Positions 1 through 9,159 are shown, counted from the first letter of the stretch. The stretch: 33,203 nucleotides of DNA from Planctomycetota bacterium (GCA_947444055.1 CANEYR010000041.1:1-33203); one strand, 5' to 3'. The notes: generated by a model from the letters alone, not told the origin. Made by a program: numbers and translations.

Positions 1-2933
1 CCCATCACGTCGCGACTGAACACTTCGGCGTTGCCGGTCGTGCCAAGCAACCGATCCTGGGTGCGCACCAACCGCCCGCGCGCGTCATAGCCATAGGTCG
101 CACCGCGCCCATCGGCGTCGACCGCGGTCGCCACCCGGAACGGGCCATTGTGGGTGTAAGTGACGGTCCGCGCCGTCGTGAGCCCAGGTGCGGAGAGGGA
201 CTCTGTCAGAGTGCGGCCGAGCTCGTCAAACGACGAGACGACAGTCTGCTGCAGCACGGCACTCGCTCCGGTTCGGTACTCCGACTTCGTGACGCGGTTC
301 TCGTCATCGCGCGTCAGGTCCACATGCTTATCCAGAGGCAGCGAAATGCGCTCCGGACGTCCCCAGGCATCGAGCTTGTCGACTAGCCCGACCAATCCAG
401 TCGGCTCCACGACGCGAGCCAACACCCCGTCTTTGTGGTAGCCGTGCTGCTCAACCGACCAAGTCGAGCCATCGACCTTGTTGCGCTCTTGGTAGAGCTG
501 GTTGTGATCGTCCAACAGGTATTGCGCTTCGCGCCCACCCGACGCCAGCACGCGCCACAGCCGGTTGCTGATGTCGTACTCGTTGGTGCTCGTCAACGTC
601 GTCGTGCCCGCTTGGCTGAGCACGCTCGTATCGGTCAGCTCCTTCCACGGCCGCCCGAAGTAGTCGTAGACCTGCGTCTTCGTGAGGTTCGCATGCGCAT
701 AGGCAGCACCCTGATCGTTGTGCGCCGACTGCGTCACCTTCGCAACGGTGCTGCGGCGATCGTATTGGAACGTGAAGGTGCCGCCGTAGCTCGCCGAGCC
801 GCGGCCGCTGCTCGTCGTCGGCAGTGTCACCGCCGTCAGTTGGCCGATCGCATCGTGCGCAAACGTCGCGGTCCGCCCCTTCTCGTCGATCAACGTCGAA
901 AGCCAGCCGAGGCCTGTGTAGGTGAACGAACGCGTCGAATACGAGGTCGTGCCGTTCGCTTCGTAGGTGGTGACCTGCGTCACTAATTGGTTGCTGGGAG
1001 ACGACGTCGAACCAAAGGAATAGCCGACGCGAGCGCGGCTGGTAGAACCACCATCGACCTGGAACGCAGCTTCCTCGGTCCACAACACACGGCCTTGGCT
1101 GTCCTCTTGCACCGAGAACAGATCAACGGTCGCGAACGCGCCGTCGATGCGATAGCCCCCGTAGGTTGGGTCCAGAGTGAACGTGTTGACCCCGATCTTG
1201 CCGCGCGCGTCCACGTAACCCGAGAGGCGCGACGCCAACCGGTAGTCGGTGTCGTTCCACGAGCGATAGCTCCAGGTGCGCACTTGTTGCGCTGTCGATT
1301 GCCCAAGTGGGATCACCCCGGTGCTCGTCGTCAGCCCGCGACCTTCCGTGTCGTAGGTCATCACATGCTGCAGACCTGACGGCATCGTGATGCCGGTCAA
1401 TTGCCCACAGCCGCAGGCCCAAGTGAATTGCCAGACCAGCGATGCGTGGTAGTTGAGATCGTTGGTTGGACGCGGGTCGTTGGCGCCAGCGAACTCTTCG
1501 ATGCGCGTGACCCGCCACTGCCGCGGCGAACTACCGAAGTTTGGGTCGTAGTTGTACTGACGCACCACACCGCGCGGATCCGTCCACACCGTGCGGTTCG
1601 CTTGTGGATAGGTCATCGTCTGCGTCCGCGTCCGCTGCCCCTGGCCTGGCAGCGTCGACGTCTCACCTTCCGTCATGGTGACGACACGCCACGTGGGATT
1701 GCCGTCGTAGGCGACCTCGATCATCTGCCGCGCCAGCCCAGTCGACTCGTCGTACACACGTTCGATGCGATTGCTGGCAGCGACGTAGGTGAAGTGTGTG
1801 ATCACTTCATGGTTGAACGCCTCGACGGCGTCGTAAGCACCACTGCGATCTTGATCGTCGAGGAACGAGCGCGACGGCTTGCGCACGCGCACGAGTTGGT
1901 ATGGCGCCGTCGTGGCGTATTCAAAGTGGGTGTCGATCGCGGCCGTCGCCCACGCGGTCGGCGCCAGTGCAGTCAGCTTGGTCACGCGCCGCGTGCTACC
2001 GAATGTCGTCCACGTCAGGGCGTGCTGGATACCGCGCGCGTCCGTGATGTTCGACAACTTGCCGGTGCCGGTGTCGTAGGTGAACGCCACTTGCCAGTCG
2101 GGCGAGGCGTAGGCGCCGCGGTAGAAACGTTTCGTCACGACGTCGTTGCCGCCACCGGTCACCGTGTGGTACTCGCACCGGGTGCGATCCGGCCACTCAC
2201 GAAACCACACCGGCACGACCTGGCCACCGACGTAGTGGTACTCCAACACCAGCCGGGTGCTCGACTGTGAGTCGTATGTGCGCCACGTCGTCGACTGGTC
2301 GGCCGGACCGACGTTCACACTCGATGTGCTCAATTGTGTGTGCATCCACCGGGCGCCGTGTTCATCGACACGCCATACAATCGACCCGTCGAGCTGGGGG
2401 GCTTCGAGCAGGTCGCCCCACGAAGCGCGCCAACCGGGACCGAATGGATCATCGATCGTGCCGACCTTGTCGCCAGCCGTTCGCCAGGCGTCGACTTCGT
2501 AACTGCGATAGCCGATCGTCACCAGGAACGGGTGCGCGCGATCGAGGCCGTACGTGCGCAGCAAGCCAACCGTCTGGCGAAACTCGCCGCCCGTCGCAGC
2601 CACCAGCCCGCCGCCTGACACCAGACCCATTGCTGTCTGCACATCGGTGAGCGTCGAGGTAGCACCTGGGGGTAGAACGACTTCCGCGCGGATGAGGCCT
2701 TCTCCCCAGAATGGTGGCAGCGACACCTGCTCCGGCAACGGGCCCAGAGGCTCGCAGATCGCCGACGCAATCGCCTGGCACTGCGTTCCGGTCACCCCAC
2801 CCGCCGCACCGGTCGAGTTGTTGCAGTCTTGCGCACCCAAGTTTGCGAGCAAGAGCAGCGAAGCCAGAGGCGCAGCGCCCCAACTACAGACGAGCTTCAG
2901 CCACGAATACGAATGCGAGGCGACGCGAGGCAT
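1..2933 (-). CDS. Secreted YD/RHS-repeat protein, C-terminus beyond the window
   Basis: Reading from the ATG at 2933 gives 977 residues with no stop before the window edge, so the gene is partial at its 3' end. AAGG lies 7 nt upstream of the ATG. Residues 1-35 form a signal peptide (basic start, then a Leu/Ala-rich core ending LANLGAQ). An N-terminal domain of about 300 residues follows, with a Cys-containing start and segments such as DDPFGPGWRASWGDLL and VDEHGARWMH, as seen at the front of RHS proteins. After that come many YD-type repeats, for example FTYDTGTGKLSNITDARG, YNYDP, EYDISNRLWRV and YGYDARGRLVRTQDR. Such repeats form a large beta-spiral shell. In toxin RHS proteins the variable effector sits at the C-terminus, which is not visible here, so toxin, adhesin or wall-protein roles cannot be told apart. 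I checked the reading frame at several separate points and found it intact. Confidence 0.9.
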   Translation of the reverse strand, partial: MPRVASHSYSWLKLVCSWGAAPLASLLLLANLGAQDCNNSTGAAGGVTGTQCQAIASAICEPLGPLPEQVSLPPFWGEGLIRAEVVLPPGATSTLTDVQTAMGLVSGGGLVAATGGEFRQTVGLLRTYGLDRAHPFLVTIGYRSYEVDAWRTAGDKVGTIDDPFGPGWRASWGDLLEAPQLDGSIVWRVDEHGARWMHTQLSTSSVNVGPADQSTTWRTYDSQSSTRLVLEYHYVGGQVVPVWFREWPDRTRCEYHTVTGGGNDVVTKRFYRGAYASPDWQVAFTYDTGTGKLSNITDARGIQHALTWTTFGSTRRVTKLTALAPTAWATAAIDTHFEYATTAPYQLVRVRKPSRSFLDDQDRSGAYDAVEAFNHEVITHFTYVAASNRIERVYDESTGLARQMIEVAYDGNPTWRVVTMTEGETSTLPGQGQRTRTQTMTYPQANRTVWTDPRGVVRQYNYDPNFGSSPRQWRVTRIEEFAGANDPRPTNDLNYHASLVWQFTWACGCGQLTGITMPSGLQHVMTYDTEGRGLTTSTGVIPLGQSTAQQVRTWSYRSWNDTDYRLASRLSGYVDARGKIGVNTFTLDPTYGGYRIDGAFATVDLFSVQEDSQGRVLWTEEAAFQVDGGSTSRARVGYSFGSTSSPSNQLVTQVTTYEANGTTSYSTRSFTYTGLGWLSTLIDEKGRTATFAHDAIGQLTAVTLPTTSSGRGSASYGGTFTFQYDRRSTVAKVTQSAHNDQGAAYAHANLTKTQVYDYFGRPWKELTDTSVLSQAGTTTLTSTNEYDISNRLWRVLASGGREAQYLLDDHNQLYQERNKVDGSTWSVEQHGYHKDGVLARVVEPTGLVGLVDKLDAWGRPERISLPLDKHVDLTRDDENRVTKSEYRTGASAVLQQTVVSSFDELGRTLTESLSAPGLTTARTVTYTHNGPFRVATAVDADGRGATYGYDARGRLVRTQDRLLGTTGNAEVFSRDVM

Positions 2934-3033
2934 CAACGTTCCTTAGGCGACGGTGGACGAAACGGGCTGTTCCCTTGACCAGCGGACTAGCGGGAAGCGA
3001 ATCACGGGTAACGGGGCGCCTCAACATTTCTTT

Positions 3034-3050
3034 CGGAGCGATCTGCTCCG
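3034..3050. repeat. Inverted repeat CGGAGC-5-GCTCCG
   Basis: The arms are perfect 6-bp complements around GATCT. It lies about 100 bp upstream of the YD-repeat gene and about 220 bp upstream of the peptidase start. It could be an operator or an RNA hairpin in the YD-repeat leader. No T-run follows, so a terminator is less likely. Confidence 0.4.
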
Positions 3051-3083
3051 TCTCATCGCGACAACGGATCGTGCGCATTCGCA

Positions 3084-3104
3084 GGTTCCACCACCTCTGG
3101 AACC
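3084..3104. repeat. Inverted repeat GGTTCCA-7-TGGAACC
   Basis: This is a perfect 7-bp dyad with a 7-nt spacer. The centre-to-centre distance of about 14 bp is more than one helical turn, so it could bind a dimeric regulator. It lies between the two divergent genes. Confidence 0.4.
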
Positions 3105-3272
3105 GCCAGCGAGCTACACGCCACTCCCCTACCAGCGCGCTCCATCCCCCCATTCGACTCGGCGAAACACCAGCATCCAGCCCCAACCCACCCTGGCACA
3201 TGGACGAATTCCCGCCATGCCCATACCTTGCGCACGCCTCTCCCAGCCGCCCCGCCCAGAACCCGCACCTCC

Positions 3273-6149
3273 ATGCTCGCACGCACCCTCGCCCTGACAA
3301 CCGGGCTCTGCCTCTCGTTCGTCGTCACCGTTCCACTCGCCAGCCAAAGCCCCGCGGTCGCGTACGAACAGTTCCAACGCGACATCGGCGGACCATGGAT
3401 CGTGCAGTGGCACCCACCCACCGGCACCCCGCAGGCGATCTTCGGCCATGGCTACCCACTCACAGACTGGCGCGAGAACAGCCTGATCGAAGCGCGCCGC
3501 CACGCCAACACACAAATGCAGCGCTGGTCGCCACTGCTCGGCCTTGGCGCATCCGATTGGCGCGAGAGCATCGGCGCGCGCATGGGCCGCACGTGGACCT
3601 TCACGTTCGAGCAGTGGTTTCGCGGCGTGCCCGTGATCGGTGGCCGCGCTGACGTGCGCATCCACATGACCGGTCGCGTGTGCCACCTCGGTAGCACCGC
3701 GTGGCCAGTGCCTGCGGACTTCAACCTGACGCCAAACCTCGACGAACAGCACGCCATCGCCAACGCCTGGCTCGCCCTTGGCCGCGAAGGCAACTCGACG
3801 CCGCAGCCGGGCCAGCCTCGGGCGCCACGCCTCGTCATCTGGGGGGATGCCGCGGCCGCCGGGCGCACCCCGTTCACACTCGCTTGGGAAGTGCCGATCA
3901 GCGCCGTCGACGCCGCGGGCAATGGCCCCATCGGCCGCGCTTACATCCATGCGCAGACGGGTGCTTCCTTGCACTGGACGAACGACAAGCACGAATGCGG
4001 CGTTCCTGCCTGCACGGGCGAACGGCACCCCAAGGCGCCGGTGCCTGCCACCTACACCGTGCGAGCCTGGACGCACACCGCGTTCTCCCCCGCCTCGACA
4101 CCGACCAATGCAACCCTGGCTGGCGTCGAGATCCTGGTGCCGGGCGTCGGCACCGTCATCACCGACCAGAACGGGCAGTTCACCGTCGACCTGACGGTGC
4201 CAACCCAAGTGGTGGTCAGTTTGCGCGGCGAACACACCAGCCTCGTGGCGGGCGCCAACGCGCTCAATCTGACCGCGACGCTGCAGCCCGGCGTCAACTC
4301 GACGCTGCAACTCGGCACCGCCGCGGCGACCGAACAGCAGCTCGCGCACACGACGACCTACTACTGGACCGACCGCATCAACACGTGGGCGCGCGGCATT
4401 CTCGGCAACTCGCCAGAGCTCGCGGTCGCCGACAACGTCTTCCCGACGGTCAACATCAACAGCTCGTGCAACGCCTACTACACCGGCAACTCGATCAACT
4501 TCTATGCGTCGGGCGGCGGCTGCAACAACACCGCCGCCGCGTCGGTGGTCGCCCACGAATGGGGCCACGGACTCGATGACCGCTACGGCGGCATCTCACA
4601 AACGAACGGCCTGAGCGAAGGTTGGGGCGACACCTGCAGCATGTATTTGCTCGACGACCCGACGATCGGCCACGACTTCTTCAGCGGCGGCGGCGGCATT
4701 CGCAGCGGCACCAACAACCAGCAATATCCAAACGGTGGCGGGCCGCACGATCAGGGCCTCTCGTGGATGGGGTTCGCGTGGAAGTTCCGTGAGAACCTGC
4801 GCGCCGTCATGGGCACGACGGTGGCTCGGCAGATCAGCGACGATGTCGTGCTCGGTTCGATCGCCGCGAACGCCTTCAACCAGCCCGATGCGGTGGTCGC
4901 CGCGTTCCAAGCCGATGACGACGACGGGTTGCTTGGCAACGGCACGCCCCACTACGCCAATCTGGTCAGCGCCTGCCAACTGCACAATCTGCCGTATCCG
5001 CCCCTGCTGGCTGGCTACATCGAGCACACGCAACTCACCAACACCACTGCTCAGCTGACCCCGCGCCGCATCGAAGTGAATGCGGTGCCGATCACCGGCA
5101 GCTACAGCCAAGTGCGCGTGCACTGGGGCCCCGGCGCCAACCAACGCATCCTGGTGCCGACCGGAACGACGAACCGCTGGCACGCCTTGCTGCCCGGCCA
5201 GTTGGCACCGCAGATCGTGCAGTACCACATCGAGGCACAACACATCGGTGGGGCCTTGCATCGATTGCCGCTGGTTGGCGAGTACCTGTACATGACCGTC
5301 GGCGAACACCGGATCTGGTTCGATGACTTCGAAGCTGGCGCGGTGGGTTGGACGCACGGCGCCACGTCTGGCACCGACGATTGGCAACTCGGCACGCCCG
5401 TGAACCATCCGGGCTGGTGGACCGATCCGACGGCCGCCGCGAGCGGACAGAACTGCTTTGGCAACAACCTCGGCGCCACCAGCAACGGGGCCTACGCGCC
5501 AGCCAGCGACTCGTGGTTGCGGTCGCCACCGATCGACTGCACCGGCCTCACCGGCGTGCGCCTGCGCTTCAAGCGTTGGGCGAGTTGCGCTGGCCCCACC
5601 GACCGCCTCGAACTGCGCGTCGCCGGCACCCTGTCGTGGGCCACTTCGTTCGCGCCGATGGCGGACTCTGGCTGGTTCGTGCACGACGCCTTGGTGTCGC
5701 TCGCCAACAACCAGCCCAACGTGGTCATCGAGTTCCGGCTGGTCAGCACGGGCCAGCAGCAGTACGGCGGCTGGAACATCGACGACTTCGAGCTCTACAG
5801 CCTCGCGTATGCCTCGCCGCCGCCAGCGACTCTGACGTTGCTGCCCGAGCAAGCGAGCCAAGGCGCACCGATCACGCTGGCCGTTGGCACGCTGCCGACG
5901 AAGCCGTTCTTGCTGGTGCTCGGTGACACCACAGGCCCAACGACCATCCCCGGGTTCCCGACGCTGCAAGTCGGCGGCAACCTGGCGACGCTGTTTGGCG
6001 TGACCGACGCCAGCGGCCAATTCACCGCGACGTTCGCCGCCCCGCCATCCCCGCTCATCGGTGCGTCGTTCTGGAGTCAGTTCTTGACGCTCGACGGCGC
6101 CAGCGCGGTCATCGCCTCGAACACGTTCCGCAACCTGTTCACGCAGTAA
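3273..6149 (+). CDS. Secreted M36/fungalysin-like zinc metallopeptidase
   Basis: A 958-residue exported protein. The ATG at 3273 is preferred over one at 3228 because it places a clean signal peptide (about residues 1-25, ending VPLASQ) at the N-terminus. Residues about 60-160 look like the FTP/PepSY-type propeptide of thermolysin-like enzymes (FEQWFRGVPVIGGRADVRI). The active site is H428-E429-W-G-H432, and E449 in LSEGWGD is the probable third zinc ligand. This order matches M36 peptidases and their bacterial relatives. Residues about 690-850 begin with WFDDFEAGAVGW and look like a MAM-like jelly-roll module. The last 100 residues form a separate beta-rich domain that may be a surface or sorting module. 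Expected to degrade protein outside the cytoplasm. No operon partner; it is divergent from the YD-repeat gene. Confidence 0.88.
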   Translation: MLARTLALTTGLCLSFVVTVPLASQSPAVAYEQFQRDIGGPWIVQWHPPTGTPQAIFGHGYPLTDWRENSLIEARRHANTQMQRWSPLLGLGASDWRESIGARMGRTWTFTFEQWFRGVPVIGGRADVRIHMTGRVCHLGSTAWPVPADFNLTPNLDEQHAIANAWLALGREGNSTPQPGQPRAPRLVIWGDAAAAGRTPFTLAWEVPISAVDAAGNGPIGRAYIHAQTGASLHWTNDKHECGVPACTGERHPKAPVPATYTVRAWTHTAFSPASTPTNATLAGVEILVPGVGTVITDQNGQFTVDLTVPTQVVVSLRGEHTSLVAGANALNLTATLQPGVNSTLQLGTAAATEQQLAHTTTYYWTDRINTWARGILGNSPELAVADNVFPTVNINSSCNAYYTGNSINFYASGGGCNNTAAASVVAHEWGHGLDDRYGGISQTNGLSEGWGDTCSMYLLDDPTIGHDFFSGGGGIRSGTNNQQYPNGGGPHDQGLSWMGFAWKFRENLRAVMGTTVARQISDDVVLGSIAANAFNQPDAVVAAFQADDDDGLLGNGTPHYANLVSACQLHNLPYPPLLAGYIEHTQLTNTTAQLTPRRIEVNAVPITGSYSQVRVHWGPGANQRILVPTGTTNRWHALLPGQLAPQIVQYHIEAQHIGGALHRLPLVGEYLYMTVGEHRIWFDDFEAGAVGWTHGATSGTDDWQLGTPVNHPGWWTDPTAAASGQNCFGNNLGATSNGAYAPASDSWLRSPPIDCTGLTGVRLRFKRWASCAGPTDRLELRVAGTLSWATSFAPMADSGWFVHDALVSLANNQPNVVIEFRLVSTGQQQYGGWNIDDFELYSLAYASPPPATLTLLPEQASQGAPITLAVGTLPTKPFLLVLGDTTGPTTIPGFPTLQVGGNLATLFGVTDASGQFTATFAAPPSPLIGASFWSQFLTLDGASAVIASNTFRNLFTQ

Positions 6150-6158
6150 CCGGCGCGC

Positions 6159-6177
6159 GCGGGCTCGACGAGCCCGC
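6159..6177 (+). terminator. Hairpin after the M36-like gene
   Basis: GCGGGCTC and GAGCCCGC pair perfectly (8 bp, 3-nt loop) 9 nt after the stop at 6149. No T-run follows, so this is a GC-rich stem of the kind found at gene ends rather than a textbook intrinsic terminator. Confidence 0.5.
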
Positions 6178-6222
6178 ACAAACGTAGGCGGCACCGACGT
6201 AGGACTGCGAGGGGCTGGCCGA

Positions 6223-6228
6223 TACAAC
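6223..6228 (+). promoter_or_regulatory. Candidate -10 box (TACAAC) just upstream of hflK
   Basis: TACAAC lies 8 nt before the hflK ATG. If used as a -10 element, transcription would begin at or next to the start codon. No good -35 is visible and no Shine-Dalgarno is present. Confidence 0.3.
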
Positions 6229-6236
6229 CTGCCGCC

Positions 6237-7211
6237 ATGTCCCGCCCGACCCTCGTCCGCGGTCAGCCCGACTGGTCCAAGCTGCGCATCCTGCGCGTGA
6301 TCTTGCCAGTGCTGCTAGTGCTGATCGGCGTGTTCACCACCTACTACACCGTGCCCTACGACTCTGTCGGTGTGGTGCTGCGGTTTGGTCGCTACACGAC
6401 GACCGAAGAACCGGGGCTGCACTTCAAATGGCCCTTCGGCGTCGATGACGTGCAGGTCCTGCCTGTGCGCCGCCAGCTCAAACTCGAGTTCGGTACGCGA
6501 CCTGATTACGACTTCACCAACCCCGATCAATTCGGCGAGGATCCGGAGAACGAACGCAGCATGGTGACGGGCGACCTCAACGCCGCGCTCGTCGAATGGG
6601 TCGTTCAGTACCACATCGCCGACCCGCGCCTCTACTTGTTTCATGTGCGCGAACCGGGATCGACCCTGCGCGACTTGAGCGAAGCGGTGATGCGCGAAGT
6701 GATCGGTGACCGCACCGTCGACGAAGTCATCACCAGCGGCCGTCAAGACATCGAAGTCGGCGCGCTCGCCCGGCTATCGGAGTTGACCAAGGCCTACGAG
6801 CTCGGCGTGCAAATCGATCAAGTGCAGCTCAAGAACGTCAACCCGCCGCAGCCAGTGCAGAACTCGTTCAACGAGGTCAACCGCGCGCAGCAGGATCGCG
6901 AGAGCACGATCAACGCCGCCAACGGCGACTACAACAAGGTCGTGCCGCGCGCCGAAGGCGAAGCCGAACAGAAGATCAGCGAAGCGGAGGGCTATCGGCT
7001 CAAGCGCGTCAACGAAGCGCTCGGCGATGTGTCCGCCTTCAATGCGATGCTCGAGCAATACCTGAAGGCGTCGACCGTGACCCGCACGCGCCTCTACCTG
7101 GAAACCATGAAAGACGTGCTGCCGAGCCTCGCCGACACCTGGATCGTCGACAGCTCGATCACGCAACTGCTGCCAATGGTGAAGGACACGAGCAAGGGAG
7201 GTGGCAAGTGA
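6237..7211 (+). CDS. hflK: HflK-like SPFH/band-7 membrane protein
   Basis: 324 residues: a short cytoplasmic N-terminus, one membrane helix (about 18-40, ILPVLLVLIGVF), then the SPFH domain beginning YDSVGVVLRFGRYTTTEEPG and the HflK-typical PGLHFKWPFGVDDV. The second half is a charged helix rich in Glu/Arg/Ala (NEVNRAQQDRESTINAANGD, then EGEAEQKISEAEGYRLKRV). In other bacteria HflK and HflC form a large membrane assembly around the FtsH protease and limit its access to membrane substrates. The protein is shorter than the Escherichia coli one (about 419 aa) and lacks the Gly-rich N-terminal extension. Its stop overlaps the hflC start by 4 nt (GTGA), which implies translational coupling. ftsH is not in this window. 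Confidence 0.93.
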   Translation: MSRPTLVRGQPDWSKLRILRVILPVLLVLIGVFTTYYTVPYDSVGVVLRFGRYTTTEEPGLHFKWPFGVDDVQVLPVRRQLKLEFGTRPDYDFTNPDQFGEDPENERSMVTGDLNAALVEWVVQYHIADPRLYLFHVREPGSTLRDLSEAVMREVIGDRTVDEVITSGRQDIEVGALARLSELTKAYELGVQIDQVQLKNVNPPQPVQNSFNEVNRAQQDRESTINAANGDYNKVVPRAEGEAEQKISEAEGYRLKRVNEALGDVSAFNAMLEQYLKASTVTRTRLYLETMKDVLPSLADTWIVDSSITQLLPMVKDTSKGGGK

Positions 7212-8155
7212 AGGTCCTCGGCGTACTCGGAGGGCTCCTAGCCCTGTTCATGCTGCTGCTATTCAGCGGCGCTTTCTACACCATCAGCATGACCGAAATA
7301 GTCGTAGTGACGCAGTTCGGCGCGCCGGTGGGCGAACCCATCACCGAGCCCGGCCTGCACTGGAAGACGCCGTTCGTGCAGGATGTCAACCGCATCGAGA
7401 AGCGCGTGCTCGAGTTCGACGGGCCGCCAACCCGCATGCCGACGAAGGACAAGACCTACATCGAGGTCGACACCTTCGCTCGCTGGCGCATCATCGACGC
7501 CGGCCTGTACATCAAGTCGCTGCGCAACGAACTCAGCGCGCAATCGCGGCTCGAAGACATCATCGGCAGCGAGACGCGCGCCGCGGTCGCGAGCCATGAG
7601 CTGATCGAAGTCGTGCGCAGCGACAAGAGTCGCACCGTGCCCGGCGCCGGACCGTCCCAGGCGGCGGACACCGCCGGTTTGCGTCTCGCCAAGCGCGGCC
7701 GCAAAGAGCTCGAGCTGGACATCCTGAAGGCCTCGGCACCCAAGCTGACGCCGCTCGGCATCGAACTGCTCGACGTGCGCTTCAAGCGCGTCAACTACAC
7801 GACCGAGATGCAGACCCCGATCCACCAGCGCATGATCAGTGAGCGGGCGCAGGTTGCGCAGCGCTTCCGCAGCGAAGGCGAAGGCGAAGCAGCGCGCATT
7901 CTCGGCAAGAAGGATCGCCGCCTGCGTGAGGTCGAATCGATTGCCTACAAGAGCGTGCAGGAGATCCGCGGCGCCGCCGACGCCGAGGCGACGCGCATCT
8001 ACGCCGAGGCCTACGACAAGAGCCCCGAAGCGCGCGAGTTCTACGGCTTCATGAAGACGCTGGAGACCTACCGCGCCGTGCTCGGCAGCAAGACGAACCT
8101 GATCCTGTCGACGGACAGCGACCTGTTCCGGCTGTTCCAGCAAGCCGGTAAGTGA
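7208..8155 (+). CDS. hflC: HflC-like SPFH/band-7 membrane protein
   Basis: 315 residues starting with GTG inside the end of hflK (4-nt overlap). An N-terminal signal anchor (about 3-26, GGLLALFMLLLFSGAFY) is followed by an SPFH domain containing EIVVVTQFGAPVGEPITEPG, then a long coiled coil (ERAQVAQRFRSEGEGEAARI) and the HflC signature EAREFYGFMKTLETYRAVL near the C-terminus. It is the partner of HflK in the complex that modulates FtsH. An insertion around residues 135-165 (DKSRTVPGAGPSQAADTAG) matches the region that varies between HflC proteins. The stop is 10 nt from the stop of the convergent ankyrin gene. Confidence 0.93.
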   Translation: MKVLGVLGGLLALFMLLLFSGAFYTISMTEIVVVTQFGAPVGEPITEPGLHWKTPFVQDVNRIEKRVLEFDGPPTRMPTKDKTYIEVDTFARWRIIDAGLYIKSLRNELSAQSRLEDIIGSETRAAVASHELIEVVRSDKSRTVPGAGPSQAADTAGLRLAKRGRKELELDILKASAPKLTPLGIELLDVRFKRVNYTTEMQTPIHQRMISERAQVAQRFRSEGEGEAARILGKKDRRLREVESIAYKSVQEIRGAADAEATRIYAEAYDKSPEAREFYGFMKTLETYRAVLGSKTNLILSTDSDLFRLFQQAGK

Positions 8156-8165
8156 GGCGCGCAGG

Positions 8166-9062
8166 TCAGGCCGAACGCGGCCCGCTGGCCGCGCGCAACC
8201 GCGCCGCACACTCGGCCTGACCCGCTTCTTCCGCCCAACTGAGCGGGGCGCGTTGCTGCGCATCGACGCGCTCGGCGTCCGCACCATGGGCTAGCAAGCG
8301 TTCGAGAATGGTCGTGTGGCCCCCATACGCGGCGAAGTGAACGGCCGTCCAGCCGTACGCGTTGGCGCCGTCGACCGCGACCCCGTGCTGCAACAGTAGG
8401 TCGACGACGTTGGCATGGCCTTGGTTGGTCGCTTCGAGCAGCGCCTCGGCGCCTTCGCTTGCAATCGACGCACCGTGCACCAGCAGCCAGTCGACCATCG
8501 CCCCGTGCCCGGCACGGGCAGCGGCCACGAGCACCGGCGTGTTGGCGGGTGTCAGCGAACCGTTCACGCACATCGCGGCCAAGTCCAGACGCCCACCATG
8601 GCAGGCATGTTCCAGCGCGCGCGCTGACACGGGAGCGCCCGCCGCCAACAAGAGCCGCGCCACTTCGACCTGGTGGGCCGCGATCGCTGCGCACAACGCG
8701 TCGTCCCCCGCGCGCGCATCGGCAAGCGTCGGCGACGCGCCCGCCGCGAGCAGCGCCTGCACGACGCCGACGTGCCCGCGCCTAGCGGCTTCGACCAACG
8801 CCGTCCGCCCATTGGCCGCATCGCGAGCGTTCACGTCTGCACCGCGACTGAGCAGCAGTTCGACGATGCCTACATCGCCGGATGTCACCGCCAGCTGCAA
8901 CGCCGTCTCGCTGCCGGTCTCCATCTCGCGTTCGCCGCCGACCTCGTAGGTTCGCTGGGCATCCGCCTTGGCGCCGGCAGCCAACGCCGCCAGCACCGCC
9001 GTGGCATCGGCCGCCTGCACGGCCGCGAACAGTTGCTCGTCGAGAGTCATCTTCCTCGTCAT
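8166..9062 (-). CDS. Ankyrin-repeat protein
   Basis: 298 residues, essentially all ankyrin repeats from residue 8 to the end (about eight). Clear examples are TALQLAVTSGDVGIVELLLS, TALVEAARRGHVGVVQALLA and TAVHFAAYGGHTTILERLLA, with GADVNARD-type turns. There is no signal peptide, membrane helix or enzyme domain, so it is probably a cytoplasmic protein-binding scaffold. One repeat is degenerate near ACHGGRLDLAAMCVNGSL. The start may be ATG 9062 or ATG 9050 (MTLDEQLF). The second has GAGG only 3 nt upstream, so neither is decided. It converges on hflC with a 10-nt gap. The target is unknown. Confidence 0.85.
   Translation of the reverse strand: MTRKMTLDEQLFAAVQAADATAVLAALAAGAKADAQRTYEVGGEREMETGSETALQLAVTSGDVGIVELLLSRGADVNARDAANGRTALVEAARRGHVGVVQALLAAGASPTLADARAGDDALCAAIAAHQVEVARLLLAAGAPVSARALEHACHGGRLDLAAMCVNGSLTPANTPVLVAAARAGHGAMVDWLLVHGASIASEGAEALLEATNQGHANVVDLLLQHGVAVDGANAYGWTAVHFAAYGGHTTILERLLAHGADAERVDAQQRAPLSWAEEAGQAECAARLRAASGPRSA
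8177..8192 (+). terminator. Hairpin just after hflC, inside the ankyrin 3' end
   Basis: GCGGCC-CGCT-GGCCGC makes a 6-bp stem with a 4-nt loop, 21 nt past the hflC stop. It lies within the last codons of the convergent ankyrin gene. With no T-run its role as a terminator is only possible. Confidence 0.25.
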
Positions 9063-9147
9063 CCGGAACGCCGCGCCACTGTGGCAACGATTGGGTCAAG
9101 CGAATCGCGGCCGGGAATCTCTCCAGCTATGGTGCGCGCCTTCTCTC

Positions 9148-9152
9148 GGAGG
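9148..9152 (+). promoter_or_regulatory. Ribosome binding site GGAGG deciding the start at 9160
   Basis: GGAGG with a 7-nt spacer precedes the ATG at 9160. It excludes the in-frame upstream start at 8968, which would overlap the ankyrin gene. Confidence 0.75.
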
Positions 9153-9159
9153 CTCTTCG

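Larger units (their letters stand above)
2934..3272. other. 339-bp divergent intergenic region with two inverted repeats
   Basis: This gap separates the divergent YD-repeat and M36-like peptidase genes and must hold both promoters. It contains a 6-bp stem with 5-nt spacer at 3034-3050 and a perfect 7-bp dyad with 7-nt spacer at 3084-3104. The part nearest the peptidase (about 3120-3270) is C-rich and purine-poor. I found no convincing -35/-10 pair and no Shine-Dalgarno in front of 3273. Short open frames here read as chance. Confidence 0.6.

Noticed and set aside
435..2270. Plus-strand frames of 183 and 289 codons across the YD-repeat region
   Set aside because: The minus strand reads as continuous YD repeats here. 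The plus frames have no recognisable domain.
2975..3003. TTGACC as a -35 element in the divergent gap
   Set aside because: No -10-like hexamer stands 16-18 nt downstream (the site reads near CGAATC), so a promoter call is not supported.
4596..6227. 543-codon minus-strand open frame, with another of 479 codons at 3129-4568
   Set aside because: Both are antisense shadows of the M36-like peptidase with no motif and skewed composition.
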